Below are positions 1 to 12,100 of a DNA stretch of 64,000 nt, piece by piece. The first letter of the stretch is position 1; each line of letters begins with the position of its first letter. The notes beneath the pieces are model-generated. The model did not search any database and had not been told where the DNA came from. It saw only the letters and a list, made by a program, of their open reading frames with translations. The DNA comes from Balanoglossus misakiensis (taxonomy: Eukaryota > Hemichordata), in contig CM082590.2 in assembly GCA_040954595.2 (NCBI GenBank), positions 6,510,001 through 6,574,000 of the forward strand. The letters run 5' to 3'. Made by a program: the position numbers and the translations under genes.

Positions 1-1140
1 ATCTCTGTACGGAGAATGGTTGGCTGATACCCTGCCTCGGTGACCAGGTGGGTTAGCTACAATCTCTGTACGGAGAATGGTTGGCTGGTACCCTGCCTCG
101 GTGACCAGGTGGGTTAGCTACAATCTCTGTACGGAGAATGGTTGGCTGGTACCCTGCCTCGGTGACCAGGTGGGTTAGCTACAATCTCTGTACGGAGAAT
201 GGTTGGCTGGTACCCTGCCTCGGTGACCAGGTGGGTTAGCTACAATCTCTGTACGGAGAATGGTTGGCTGGTACCCTGCCTCGGTGACCAGGTGGGTTAG
301 CTACAATCTCTGTACGGAGAATGGTTGGCTGGTACCCTGCCTCGGTGACCAGGTGGGTTAGCTACAATCTCTGTACGGAGAATGGTTGGCTGGTACCCTG
401 CCTCGGTGACCAGGTGGGTTAGCTACAATCTCTGTACGGAGAATGGTTGGCTGGTACCCTGCCTCGGTGACCAGGTGGGTTAGCTACAATCTCTGTACGG
501 AGAATGGTTGGCTGATACCCTGCCTCGGTGACCAGGTGGGTTAGCTACAATCTCTGTACGGAGAATGGTTGGCTGGTACCCTACCTCGGTGACCAGGTGG
601 GTTAGCTACAATCTCTGTACGGAGAATGGTTGGCTGGTACCCTGCCTCGGTGACCAGGTGGGTTAGCTACAATCTCTGTACGGAGAATGGTTGGCTGGTA
701 CCCTGCCTCGGTGACCAGGTGGGTTAGCTACAATCTCTGTACGGAGAATGGTTGGCTGATACCCTGCCTCGGTGACCAGGTGGGTTAGCTACAATCTCTG
801 TACGGAGAATGGTTGGCTGGTACCCTGCCTCGGTGACCAGGTGGGTTAGCTACAATCTCTGTACGGAGAATGGTTGGCTGGTACCCTGCCTCGGTGACCA
901 GGTGGGTTAGCTACAATCTCTGTACGGAGAATGGTTGGCTGGTACCCTGCCTCGGTGACCAGGTGGGTTAGCTACAATCTCTGTACGGAGAATGGTTGGC
1001 TGGTACCCTGCCTCGGTGACCAGGTGGGTTAGCTACAATCTCTGTACGGAGAATGGTTGGCTGGTACCCTGCCTCGGTGACCAGGTGGGTTAGCTACAAT
1101 CTCTGTACGGAGAATGGTTGGCTAGTACCCTGCCTCGGTG
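1..1140. repeat. 61-bp tandem satellite, about 18.7 copies (intron 2 of gene A')
   Basis: A 61-bp unit starting ATCTCTGTACGGAGAATGG is repeated head to tail from the first base to about 1140 with only a few single-base variants (GATACC/GGTACC, one CTACC). The array abuts sequence that belongs to intron 2 of the minus-strand gene A'. The same satellite in opposite orientation sits at 19451-20180 inside intron 2 of gene A, so it belongs to the duplicated block. The array may extend beyond the left edge. Confidence 0.97.
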
Positions 1141-1306
1141 ACAAACACCAAAGAGGCTAGTCTCGGTTACCCAGACCCCTCTGCTTCTTCTGTTGGGCAC
1201 TCCAAAAAGAGGGTCTGGGGAAACCCCATAGTCAAATCTCCGGGCAAAGATGTAATCGGAACACCACATATTTTTTTATTTGACTTAATGAATGATTTGC
1301 ACTTAC

Positions 1307-2432
1307 CAACTTTTCTTAGTTTTTCCTTGAGTCGATTGAAAGGGATGGGTTTCATGTCCTTTTGAAAGCCATGTATATCAACATCAAAAAGCTCCCTGGC
1401 GTATTCGATTTCTTCCTCAGTGAATATACCCGCATACTTTTCCAGTTTGTTTTCTTTCAAAAAGTCCTCGATTGACATAGTGATGAAGTCAAATTCACTC
1501 TTCGTGCACCAGAATGTGTCAACAGCAACGCGTCGATAAGACCTAAATATTAAAAGAATAAAACGTAAAATAAGAAAATATAGCAAATAATTCCACGCAA
1601 ATTTCTATGTCAAAAACAATGCATCGGTTTACCAATTTTGATATTGAAAATGACATCTTAATGTCAATTCATACAAATACCATTTTTTTAAATATACCGC
1701 GTGTACATTATTTCTGATGTACATTATATTGCTCTTTAGGCAGCGATTGCAAAAAATGGGTACGGAGGGGTCAGGGATATTGATGGTATGTCATGTGTTA
1801 ACACCACAGCCAGATTACAATAGTATGGATGCTGTAGTAGCTGAAATTTTTAACATTTTTTCTGAAAGGGGACCAAGAAATTGATTGATATAAAGACCAA
1901 AATGAATTTGAATAATTTAAAAATAAAAAAAATAATAATAAAAAAATATGAGTTATGCAATTTCAATTTATAAATATTAAAATCAACGCATAAAAATTCC
2001 ACCACCTTCTGATTTGTGTAGTGGAGAGACTTCAAGTTGAAAATTTCTGACTGTGCTGAGGGGACTCTGAAAGAACCTGAAAAGTTTGCATGACACAGGG
2101 GGGGGGTGCGAAATATTTTTTTCACAAATGCTCTGACCCACCTAACCATTTTGTTTTCTTTCGTGTGTGTGTTCGCTGCCTTACCTTAACTCCGCGCATT
2201 GTTCCAAAATGTCAACCAGTACCTGCCGAACATGAAATATGACATCTTTTAATTTTGAGGAGATGGCGTAGTTGGTGCTTGGAAAACTAGCAAGGCTCTT
2301 CAACGCCTGGCCGATATCTGACAGCAATTGGCGGAATCCACCGATGAATGCTTTTAACTGCTGAGCGTCGAGGGCTTTCAGATAGCCAGTGACGAATGAA
2401 AAGCACTCGTCCACGTTTTTGCTCATAGACAT
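1307..2432 (-). CDS. Gene A', partial: exons 1-2 of a SAM-like/helical-bundle family member
   Basis: Two exons of a four-exon gene read leftward; the rest lies beyond the satellite and outside the window. Exon 1 is 2432-2185 (248 nt) and ends at a GTAAGG donor. Exon 2 is 1542-1307 (236 nt), preceded by a TTTAG acceptor and followed by GTAAGT. Joined they give 161 codons in phase 2 then phase 1, exactly as in genes A and C. Exon 1 encodes a mostly helical segment and carries a three-residue insertion (Phe-Pro-Ser) relative to A. Exon 2 encodes a SAM-like segment with the pattern IEDFLKENKLEKY and a closing basic helix. The closest relative is gene A at 18232-21645, of which this is the inverted-duplicate partner. 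It is head to head with gene B. I do not recognise a named family. The start chosen is the ATG at 2432; a second in-frame ATG lies two codons on. Confidence 0.8.
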
Positions 2433-2648
2433 ATTGAATCTGTGTTTTTTGGGCAAACTGCAAACGGTGGTGCTTTTTTCAGTCAAAATGGTTTTATGTT
2501 ACCCTGCACCTTGGTGATGCACTTATACAGGCCGCTTTGTACAGGGGGTGCAGCAGTGATGTCTAATGCTCGGTTACTTTTCTATACCTTCTTGAGACAT
2601 AGCACCACAAAGATTAGTCTAGTGATGTACCTCCCCAGAGCTTAATAG

Positions 2649-2659
2649 GGGGATTTCCC
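2649..2659. promoter_or_regulatory. Kappa-B (Rel/NF-kB) consensus site
   Basis: GGGGATTTCCC overlaps two perfect matches to GGGRNWYYCC. It lies about 220 bp upstream of the A' start and 275 bp upstream of the B start. A differing but still perfect kappa-B site occupies the equivalent place at 18001-18010, which suggests it has been retained. Confidence 0.55.
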
Positions 2660-2847
2660 TAATAATAATATTCAAATACACATGAATATCTCAAGTGGTA
2701 AACAATGGGTAGTCAATATGACTGGCCACATTTGGTGGAAATACCCGAATCTATAAAAAGTCTAGGTGACGTACCATGAATAACTCAAGTGATAAGTAGA
2801 ATCCGTAATCCATACGCCCACCCCCAGTTGCTGGAAAAACCCAGTAC

Positions 2848-2864
2848 CATAAATAGGTGACGTA
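2848..2864 (+). promoter_or_regulatory. TATA-like box and adjacent CRE-like site of gene B
   Basis: CATAAATAGG is followed at once by TGACGTA, about 75 bp before the B start codon. The B' copy has TATAAATAGG and a perfect TGACGTCA at the same place, so both elements are recognisable in the two duplicates. Confidence 0.5.
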
Positions 2865-2933
2865 TCACTGTACTTGTGTCAGTTCGCCGAAGCCAGACTG
2901 CCAGACACGCGTGGATAGTATCAGTCCTACAAA

Positions 2934-5900
2934 ATGGCGACTCTCGAGGCGACGGAGAAAAAGAACGCGCAGGCGACGGAGAAAGTGAACGCGCAGGCGA
3001 CAGCTCTGCAGCAAGCCACCGACGAAAAGAAGACAAAGTGGCTGGAAGCCCATCATGCACTGATCGAAGCCTTCGACATGAATGAGTTCAGCCAATCCAG
3101 TTGGGATGTCCGGCACGGCGTCAGACAGGTCGTTGCTGACGAACAGCTGAAGTTAGTGCAGGTCATTGGACATTTTGCTGACTTCCAGTAAGTACGACCC
3201 ACGAGAGCAGGGAGGGGGTGGGGGAGGGGTTACGGACACTCAGACTTAACCAGTCTTCAACTTGTTCACAATTGATGCCCACCGGGCTAGCCACATCCGA
3301 GCGTGTGAGTCAATCAATCTCATTCACATTAGCCGTGTTAAGATAAAGGGGCTGATGTTTGTTCTTTTACTGGCAGACAAAATAATATCTGTGATGGGCG
3401 AGTAAATACATAGACAACACTCAGTAACGTTACTGACCTTTTAATAAGTTGTCTCTGAACAACGTTATACATGTACATAACAAGAGAACATATGATGTCT
3501 GATTGAGGGCGCTCTTAAATGAGAACTATTGGCAAAGTCTGTGCTCAGTGGTTTATGCATCGCGCATATAAACATTCAACTGCACATATTTCATCGCGAT
3601 GTCATCACACTGAACGTTTTGCTTCTTCACGTGACTAGGTCACGAGCAGATTTTTCAAGACATGACGACTATGGATAGCTGCCACTTTTTGCATTATTTT
3701 CAAACTTTAATTGGTCCATCTAAATAGGCTTACCGATAGTTATAGATGAACACCTTATTGACGCCCGATTGTGACTGCATGTTGCAATTTGAACACGCTA
3801 CGTATTAAAATGGTGCTGCACCGATTAAATCAGCATCCATACAAACAGTACGCAGCTATCGTGGTTTGCGTCGCCAAAAGATGACAAACTGATGCAAATG
3901 CAAGCTTAATGGTGAGGATTTTAAAGGATAGGGAATATATTTGAAGTATATTACTGCGGGGAAAAAGTGTGAAATTTGGCAGCTATAGGGGCTTCAAAAA
4001 GCAGTTTACACACAATGGTCAGTGTGCAATGGTCGCTTTTTACTGTATATATTCTGTTTGCAGTGAAATTAGGAGGACATCAATAGATATATTCCACACC
4101 ATGAAATCCTGTGTTGCGTTCGAATTCCAATCAATTGGGGATTTTATCCTGGAAGCGAAGCTGGAAAAATACGAAAAACTCTTCGAAGATCGAAAGCTGA
4201 TGCGTTTACACGACGTTTTGACCTTTGACATGAGTGACGTCACTTCACAAATGAAGCAAGTGCCTGCTCAGAGACTGACCGAAGCCATCAATACAATCAG
4301 TAAGTCAAATCCACAGGCCCCTGTAGTATTGCTAATTTCCACCTGAGAGGACTTATATCCATTTATAACCTCTAAGTATCTACAGAATAATTCCAGTTAA
4401 GGTATAATTTGTGATTTAATTTACCACAAATTTGATTTCATCTCAATATATGCTACTCGTACATCCTAATTATAAATTTCGCTTATTATACTTTTACATG
4501 TACATTTGCATTCTCAAAGTATGCTTATTATGCAAATTATATGCAAAGTTAGTCAGATAACGTCAAAACCATCAGTTAAAGGGACAAAGTCTCTCTCTCG
4601 CTGTCCTTTTTCCATTAATTTTATTTGATACAAGACACTGTCTATGTTATTCTAGATGTAGATATGTATTGAATGAATGTTCGACCACACACAAATTCCC
4701 TCCCACTTGTAGACACGAGAGTGAAAAACACACCAAAATGAATTATCGGTGTTTACCATTTATTCATTTGGCAAGATTTTTACTCTCATATCCTGTAAAC
4801 GGGATGGAAGTTGTGTGTGGTCGAACGTTGATTCACTAAATCACATGTAGAATATCATAAACAGTGTCTTGTATCAAACATAATTAATGGAAATAGGGCG
4901 GCGAGAGAGTGACTCTGTCCCTGTCAAATAATGCAACAAATATTCGAAAATTGATATTATATAATTGGGTATTTTTTGTCAATCTGACAGAAAATGTAAG
5001 GGAGTACTGCAATGGGCAGATGCAGGATGATGTCGACAAAGCAGGGAAGACACACGACCAAGGCGTGGACGAAGTGACTTCAGAGTTAAATGGCATCATT
5101 CACCGACTCCGTTCCCAACGTGAGAAATTTCGAACTTTGACTGAACACCAACCTGGGGTATTCGCCGCTGTTAAAAATAAAGTGTTCAGCTTCTTCACCA
5201 AGAGGACGAAACTCGAAGGCGACGAGAATCCAGACACTGCAGCAAAGTCGACAGCAAACCCTGCAGCAAAGACGACAGCAGACACTGCAGCCAACACGCA
5301 ACCAGTCACTGTAGCAAGCAAGCCACCAAACACTACAGCACATGCGACACCACCCACAGGAACAAAGACGCCGCCAGACACTGAACCAAATACGGGGGAA
5401 TCCATTTCAGAAGAGGCTACCGCCGCTGTCTCTAAGTCTCGTATGTATCCATTTAAAGCTCCCCTATCTGTAACTGTTCGCTATTGCTATATGTTTTCAG
5501 TATTGTTGTTTTCATATCTACTGAAGTTTCTTGTTCAAATTTTAATACAATACCCAGAATTTCAGGTATCAACACAACATATACAGTATGTGTAAAGTCA
5601 ACATTCTTATTGTGCCAAATTTTTAATCATTCGTCAACCAGAACAATTGCCGTGACACATATACAGGATATGTTAGCAAGTGAAATATTAGTATTAAGTA
5701 TTAGCATAAAGGCTGAAGTAGAATATTGTATTTGATACTTAGATATAAAGCAAAAACTGAATATAAAGACAAAATGACAAAATTTACAGCTATGTCCCTT
5801 TAAAGGTAATATCCCGTCACAAATAAATATTTTTTTATAAAAACCTTTTAATTATCAGCTATATCAGTGTGTGAGGAATCTCTTTCAACAAAGAACAGGA

Positions 5901-6531
5901 AAAATCTATTTATAATAATCCGTAGTTTAAATTCTTCATACTCTATAGTTTTAATGTTGGTGGCCATTTTGAATGTGAAACGATAGTGCTCCATTCAAAC
6001 TGTTGAACCGTCGCCCCTAATTTTTATTGTTTATTAAAAAGTTGCCTTGTAAAATAGTGAAAAGGTCTAATAGTCTGATTTTCGAGGCACATTCTGCGTT
6101 ATTAAACAAAGCCCAAATCTCTAGTACGCATGCCCAATATCCAGCTTATTATCACAACCTAGCTGCAGCGTCCAAATGTGTAGTACGCATATTCAGGAAC
6201 ATTTTCGGTTTCTGTTTTTTCTACAGCAAAAGACGACCCGTTGCCCGCCACAACTAACCCGTACGTCGAGGCGTGGAAAGCAGCGGCCTATGAAGAAAAC
6301 TTCCAATGGAAAGGACTGGTGCATTCTCTGAAAGATTTACTGACGACAATACAAGGCGAGAGGCAGAAAGATGACGTCAGCAAAGACGGAATTATTTCGA
6401 AAGATGATGTCACCAAATGCCTGGAAAGCACTGGAAACATATTGGCTGTGTATCTAAAGGACATTGAGACAATCGATGAGCAGCTGTCAATCATAGCTAG
6501 ACAGCCATTGGGATTGGCTAATATCCGATAG
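2934..6531 (+). CDS. Gene B: SAM-like helical protein with Ala/Thr/Pro-rich linker, four exons, 414 aa
   Basis: Exons are 2934-3187, 4064-4299 (236 nt), 4991-5440 and 6227-6531 (stop TAG); all introns are GT-AG with phases 2, 1, 1, and the joined length is 1245 nt. Residues 1-85 are an Ala/Gln/Lys-rich helical segment. Residues about 108-160 are SAM-like (pattern FILEAKLEKYEKLF). Residues 164-235 are helical. Residues about 240-305 are a low-complexity Ala/Thr/Pro linker with recurrent AAK/TTA and PPxT motifs. Residues 314-414 are helical. The family members A and C have a hydrophobic hairpin where B has the linker, so B is predicted soluble. There is no signal peptide. It is head to head with A' across a kappa-B-containing promoter. 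Function is unknown; a death-fold-like adaptor or the soluble partner of the A-type protein is an inference. The gene model is strong because lengths and phases match the paralogues. Confidence 0.85.
3672..3998. repeat. TTAA-type MITE copy in intron 1 of gene B
   Basis: About 325 bp bounded by TAGCTGCCACTTTTTGCATT and a closing AATTTGGCAGCTATAGGGGC. It is homologous to copies at 16088-16445, 23447-23652 and 26612-26953. The last of these keeps intact termini, TTAAAGCCTC and GAGGCTTTAA. Confidence 0.75.
4575..4925. repeat. Fold-back (long inverted repeat) MITE in intron 2 of gene B
   Basis: The left end (GGGACAAAGTCTCTCTCTCG) and the right end (GGCGGCGAGAGAGTGACTCT) are inverted repeats. The interior is also partly palindromic, with ATGAATA/TATTCAT and GTTCGACCACACACA/TGTGTGTGGTCGAAC. 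Related sequence is at 23972-24556. Confidence 0.75.
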
Positions 6532-7027
6532 ATTTAACATATTTAGATTATTGTAGACCGCAGTATAGTAATATAAAATGTACATTTGAGACAGGTCCAT
6601 CCTATTATAGTCAATAGATCCTGGAATGTTAAACAGTTGATATAGAAGCATGAAAACGCCTTTGATCTGCAAACCTTCAGATTAATTTTTGTTTGTTTGG
6701 TTAGGATATGTATGTATGTCTGTTTGTCTGTACGTATGTATGTATGTGTGTGTGTGTGTGTGTGTGTGTGAGTGAGTGAGTGAGTGAGTGAGTGAGTGAT
6801 TAAATGAATGAAAGAATTGACCCCATTGTAATGTATGTGACTCTAGCACTAATATTTCGCGACTCCAGTTTTCGTGGTTAAATTGTCACCATCAAAGGAC
6901 GAACACAGATATCTGACTGTATGAATCTTTTCACGTCACCTTTTCTCAGTATACACAGTAATAGAAAAAGAAGAAAAATAGGGATCTTTTCCTTTCCTTG
7001 CATTGTACCACGATGTAAATTATCGAC
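6532..7027. repeat. 3' flank of gene B with TG and GAGT microsatellites
   Basis: No gene seen. A (TG)n tract runs into a (GAGT)n tract at about 6738-6800. The rest is ordinary AT-rich sequence leading into the repeat array. Confidence 0.8.
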
Positions 7028-7316
7028 CCTTCGATTTCGAGAAAAAAATGTTCTGTTTTGACTTAAGTATTTGGGTTAAATAAAGATAATTAATACTCCA
7101 AAATGTTTAATGGTGCGGTGTTGCTAGGTCAATGCCCTACACTAGCCTTGCGGGTCTCAAGAAATGCAACTTTTTCCTGATTCTCAGACTGGGACACCCT
7201 GTATAGAAGCAGAAACCGACGTATTTACATAATGGGGGAGGGAGTTGTCATGTGAGCAGTTTGCATGTATCCCAGCAGCACCCGCGACATTCTGGGGAGA
7301 TTAGGACTTGCCGTTG

Positions 7317-9112
7317 CAGTCAGATCGCACGGCATTCATTAACATATGCAAATGAAGAAAGTACTTCAAACCATGTAGCCGTTAGAGTGGGCCCCGCTGA
7401 CGGGTCGCGAAATAGGCCATTTTTTTACTCGATATTATAGAGCTGTTTTCAGGCGATGTGGATTATTTTAAGACAAAACCGTGGATTCACTTGAAGGTAG
7501 GTATACTGGATTGTTACTGAATGATTTTTTGGCAACTTCTGTCGAGTAGTTTCTTTGTAATCACGAAATTTCTGACGACTGTGAAAAAACACATACCGTT
7601 GACATCCTCTCGATTATTTTTAAGCTGACCGTTACACATGGATTTTACCACGAAATTTCAAACTTTTATCAAAATATAGACATCAAACTCCCTCTCTTTG
7701 AGTTTTCATTCACTTCCAAGCTTTGATAGGGACGATATGACCAGTTCAATTTTGTTTACCTTTCAACCTGTGAGCGCCATTTTGTTTACTTTTCAACCCG
7801 TGAGCGCCACTTCTTCTGCAAAATGGCGGGAGAAGACAGCATGCATGTGTACATATATACGCTGGCGCAGGCTGTTCCCTCCTCTCTCGTGCGAAGAAAT
7901 TTTGATTGCTGATATGTAATCCCGAGTTTTACTAAACCCTAACAATTATTTTATGAAGGTTTGCCCGTGAAGGAAACTCACTTTTTTAAATTTTATTGTT
8001 CTTTCAGATTGATGAAGACTGGTTTTTGTGGTGGTGGTGTTGCAGTTGACTGTTTTATTTTAGCTGTCTGAGTTGACAATTTATTCTGTATTTTGTTGTA
8101 TTTTTAACTCTTTATCCTGTATTTTGTAGTAGTATTTTGAACACTGTTTAATAAATAAATTACTATTATTATTATTTATCGACCCAATGCAATGATGACA
8201 AATCGCTCGCCTTCAGACACAAATGTTGTATTTATTGCATATATCATCGGCGAATAAAGGGAAGTGGTTTCGAAGTTACACTTGGCATTTTCGAAAAGTC
8301 TACTTATATCCCACGATGCGGAGAAAAAAATATATACAAAATACGTCAGCTGAGCTCCTCACGTACGGTAAACCTGGCATTCTGTGCATGGGTAATCAAA
8401 TATTTGTTTGTAGCCCAATGTAGGCGAACGGCGTGGAGCACCCGGGCGCGGCACTCGTGCGATTGATCGATGTTGTGTCGAAATCAGGCCAGTAATTAAG
8501 TTAAAACTTGGCTGATATGTTACCTTAGAGTGTTATACACTATCCAGTAACTTTTACTTGACAAGTGTCTTTTAGAAACTGTTTTCCCCACGATAAACGT
8601 GTCGTTTCACGAGCAACGCAACACTTCCGTATTTACAAGCCTAACATGGAGAGGTCAACGTAGGGCCTATACTTCCGGGTCATATCGTCGAACTACATCG
8701 ATTATTTTTAAGCTGACCGTTACACAAGCATTTCGAGTTAATTTCTTTTCACGGATGTTGGGACCGATATTAGACCTATCTGTCACGAAAACTTGGTTAA
8801 CTTCCGAGGTCGTCTTCAAATGATTTTTGGCACGTTTGTGGACGTCTCTTCCGAGGTCACCAACATACCACCGAAAACACGCTAAAAACTACTACTATTA
8901 CCGACAGATTCTCATAAAATTTACGTCTGCAGTGCAAAATAGGAATCACTTTCGAAATTTATCGAGCTAGCATGGTATTTTATTGTACCACGGAGTGTAA
9001 AAATCAAGTTGAAAATCACCTTGAAAACTGGCCTATTGCCGTCTGTTTGAAAATTAACGGTCGCTGGCTTGACGAACTTTCATATGCAAATGAGCACCGT
9101 GCGATCTGACTG
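7317..9112. mobile_element. 1796-bp TIR element inserted in the first array unit, 3-bp TSD
   Basis: The other units read ...GACTTGCCGTTGAAGTGTG... without a break. Here the sequence is split after CCGTTG by an element with ends CAGTCAGATCGCACGG and CCGTGCGATCTGACTG. TTG is duplicated on both sides (7314-7316 and 9113-9115). The inverted repeat continues imperfectly, with ATATGCAAATGA near both ends. There is no transposase ORF, so it is non-autonomous. CAG...CTG ends with a 3-bp duplication do not let me name the superfamily. Confidence 0.8.
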
Positions 9113-12100
9113 TTGAAGTGTGAGCATATCGCTCCTGGTTGTGGTGATCTGAATTTGTGCTTTACCCTTGTCTCTCTTCTATTTTCGTTCAAATCTTTCC
9201 CCACGTTTGTGGGAACACTTTCTCTGTAACCTCTGAAAGGCAGAATGGTTGACTGTTTTTTTTTTTTAGGGTTTTCTTGGTCTTTGTGTGAGCGTAATGC
9301 TTGGGTCGCGCGGTCGGTCGGTCGCGAGGTCAGCGGTCGTACACTGTGTTTACAAGCACGTCTCTTTACGCACGTTCTTCATTGCCTATGGCAAATCAAC
9401 CAGGACTCGTAACGGGAACTGGCTCACGCCATCAACGTGATAGGTGTTTGATTTTGGCAGTTTTCCGTCACCGTTGAGTTGGCTTTTCGTTCCCACTTCG
9501 TCATTTACTTAGACTCTATCATTTTTCGGCTCCAGTCCGATATAATTTCAGTTAGACAGTGATTTGTGTTTCGTGTTCAGTCCACGTTTTACAGCTGTGT
9601 GACTTCCATTGTTCTAAGACAATGTAGCAAGTGTGGCATAGGGTTATCGATTTTTTTTATCGCTCTGTTCTAGATTAGTGTACACATGCAATCAGACCAT
9701 AAGCCTGCATGGACAGCGAGAGGGGCTGTGAGAGAGTCTAGTACGTGCACTGTGCTACTATGGAACCGTTCATTGACAGTGACGTTCGTTGGCGTTTCCA
9801 CGCATAGTAAAACAAACGGAGAAATTGAAAAATCGGCGGAGGGCGGATACGATCGTCTTATGTGTATTTGCATGATTTCTTGTGTACAAACATAATTACG
9901 TCCAATCCAAATGTTCTGCAAATTTTTCGTTTAACGCATTCAAATAGTGAACTGCCTTCGCTTCCTTCCATATTTCATGCGCACTGTATAACCTTCGATT
10001 TCGAGAAAAAAAATGTTCTGTTTTGACTTTAGTATTTGGGTTAAAATAAAGATTGTGATAAAGACTCCAGTTTTCGTGGTTAAATTGTCACCATCAAAGG
10101 ACGAACGCAGATATCTGACTGTATGAATCTTTTCACGTCACCTTTTCTCAGTAAATAGAAAAAGAAGGAAAGTAAGGATCTTTTCCTTTCCTTGAATTGT
10201 ACCGCGATGTAAATTATCGACCCCTCAATTTAGAGAAAAAAATGTTCTGTTTTGACTTTAGTATTTGGGTTAAATAAAGATTATTAATACTCCAAAATGT
10301 TTAATGGTGCGGTGGGGATAGGTCAATGCCCTACACTAGCCTTGCTGGTCTCAAGAAATGCGACTTTTTCCTGATTCTCAGACAGGGACACCCTGTATAG
10401 AAGCAGAAACCGACGTATTTACATAATGGGGGGGGGGAGTTGTCACGTGAGCAGGTTGCATGTATCCCGGCAACACCCGCGACATTCTGGGGAGATAAGG
10501 ACTTGCCGTTGAAGTGTGAGCATATCGCTCCTGGTTGTGGTGATCTGAATTCGTGCTTTACCCTTGTCTTTCTTCTATTTTCTTTCAAATCTGTCTCCAC
10601 GTTTGTGGGAACACTTTCTCTGTAACCTCTGAAAGGCAGAATGGTTGACTGTTTGTTTTTTGTGAGGGTTTTCTTGGTCTTTGTGTGAGCGTAATGCTTG
10701 GGTCGCGCGGTCGGTCGCGAGGTCGGTCGCGAGGTCAGCTGTCGAACACTGTGTTTACAAGCACGTCTCTTTATGCACGTTCTTCATTGCGCATGGCAAA
10801 TCGAACCAGGACTCGTAACGGGAACTGGCGCACGCCATCAACGTGATAGGTGTTTGATTTTTGCAGTTTTCCGTCACCGTTGAGTTGGCTTTTCGTTCCC
10901 ACTTCGTCATTTACTTAGACTCTATCATTTTTCGGCTCCAGTCCGATATAATTTCAGTTAGACAGTGATTTGTGTTTCGTGTTCAGTCCACGTTTTACAG
11001 CTGTGTGACTTCCATTGTTCTAAGACAATGTAGCAAGTGTGGCATAGGGTTATCGATTTTTTTTATCGCTCTGTTCTAGATTAGTGTACACATGCAATCA
11101 GACCATAAGCCTGCATGGACAGCGAGAGGGGCTGTGAGAGGGTCTAGTACGTGCACTGTGCTACTATGGAACCGTTCATTGACAGTGACGTTCGTTGGCG
11201 TTTCCACGCATAGAACAAACGGAGAAATTGAAATATCGGCGGAGGGCGGATACGATCATCTTATGCGTATTTGCATGATTTCTTGTGTACAAACATAATT
11301 ACGTCCAATCCAAATGTTCTGCAAATTTTTCGTTTCACGCATTCATATAGTGGACTGCCTTCGCTTCCTTCCATATTTCATGCGCACTGTATAACCTTCG
11401 ATTTCGAGAAAAAAATTGTTCTGTTTTGACTTTGACTAGGTCAATGCCCTACACTAACCTTGCGGGTCTCAAGAAATGCGACTTTTTCCTGATTCTCAGA
11501 CTGGGACACCCTGTAGCAATAGAACCCGACGTATTTACATAATAGGGGGGGGAGTTGTCACGTGAGCAGGTTGCATGTATCCCGGCAACGCCCGCGACAT
11601 TCTGGGCAGATTAGGACTTGCCGTTGAAGTGTGAGGACAGAGCTTCTGGCTGTGGTGATCTGAATTCGTGCTTTACCCTTGTCTTTCTTCTATTTTCGTT
11701 CAAATCTTTCCCCACGTGTGTGGGAACACTTTCTCTGTAACCTCTGAAAGGTGGAATGGTTGACTGTTTGTTCTTTTGAGGGTTTTCTTGGTCTTTGTGT
11801 GAGCGTAATGCTTGGGTCGCGCGGTCGGTCGCGAGGTCAGCGGTCGAACACTGTGTTTACAAGCACGTCTCTTTACGCACGTTCTTCATTGCCTATGGCA
11901 AATCAACCAGGACTCGTAACGGGAACTGGCTCACGCCATCAACGTGATAGGTGTTTGATTTTGGCAGTTTTCCGTCACCGTTGAGTTGGCTTTCCGTTCC
12001 AAGCTTCGTCTTTCACTTAGGCTCGATCATTTTTCGGCCCCAGTCCGATATAATTTCAGTTAGACAGCGATTTGTGTTTCTTGTTCAGTCCACGTTTTAC

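Larger units (their letters stand above)
2433..2933. promoter_or_regulatory. Shared bidirectional promoter region between A' and B
   Basis: The two divergent start codons are 501 bp apart. The interval holds a perfect kappa-B 10-mer, CTATAAAAAG (about 2751-2760), a TATA-like CATAAATAGG (2848-2857) and TGACGTA CRE-like sites, one next to each TATA-like sequence. The corresponding interval between B' and A (17749-18231) is its reverse complement with substitutions. Promoter function is inferred from position and motifs. Confidence 0.6.

Noticed and set aside
1-1140. CRISPR-like regular array
   Set aside because: The 61-bp units are contiguous without unique spacers and the genome is eukaryotic; it is a minisatellite.
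5086-5405. Minus-strand Cys/Val/Ala-rich frames
   Set aside because: Antisense to the Ala/Thr/Pro-rich exon 3 of gene B.
8970-9200. Possible THAP-like zinc-finger remnant in the repeat array
   Set aside because: A short Cys-containing stretch is present, but the C2CH spacing and the expected later motifs cannot be traced in any frame.
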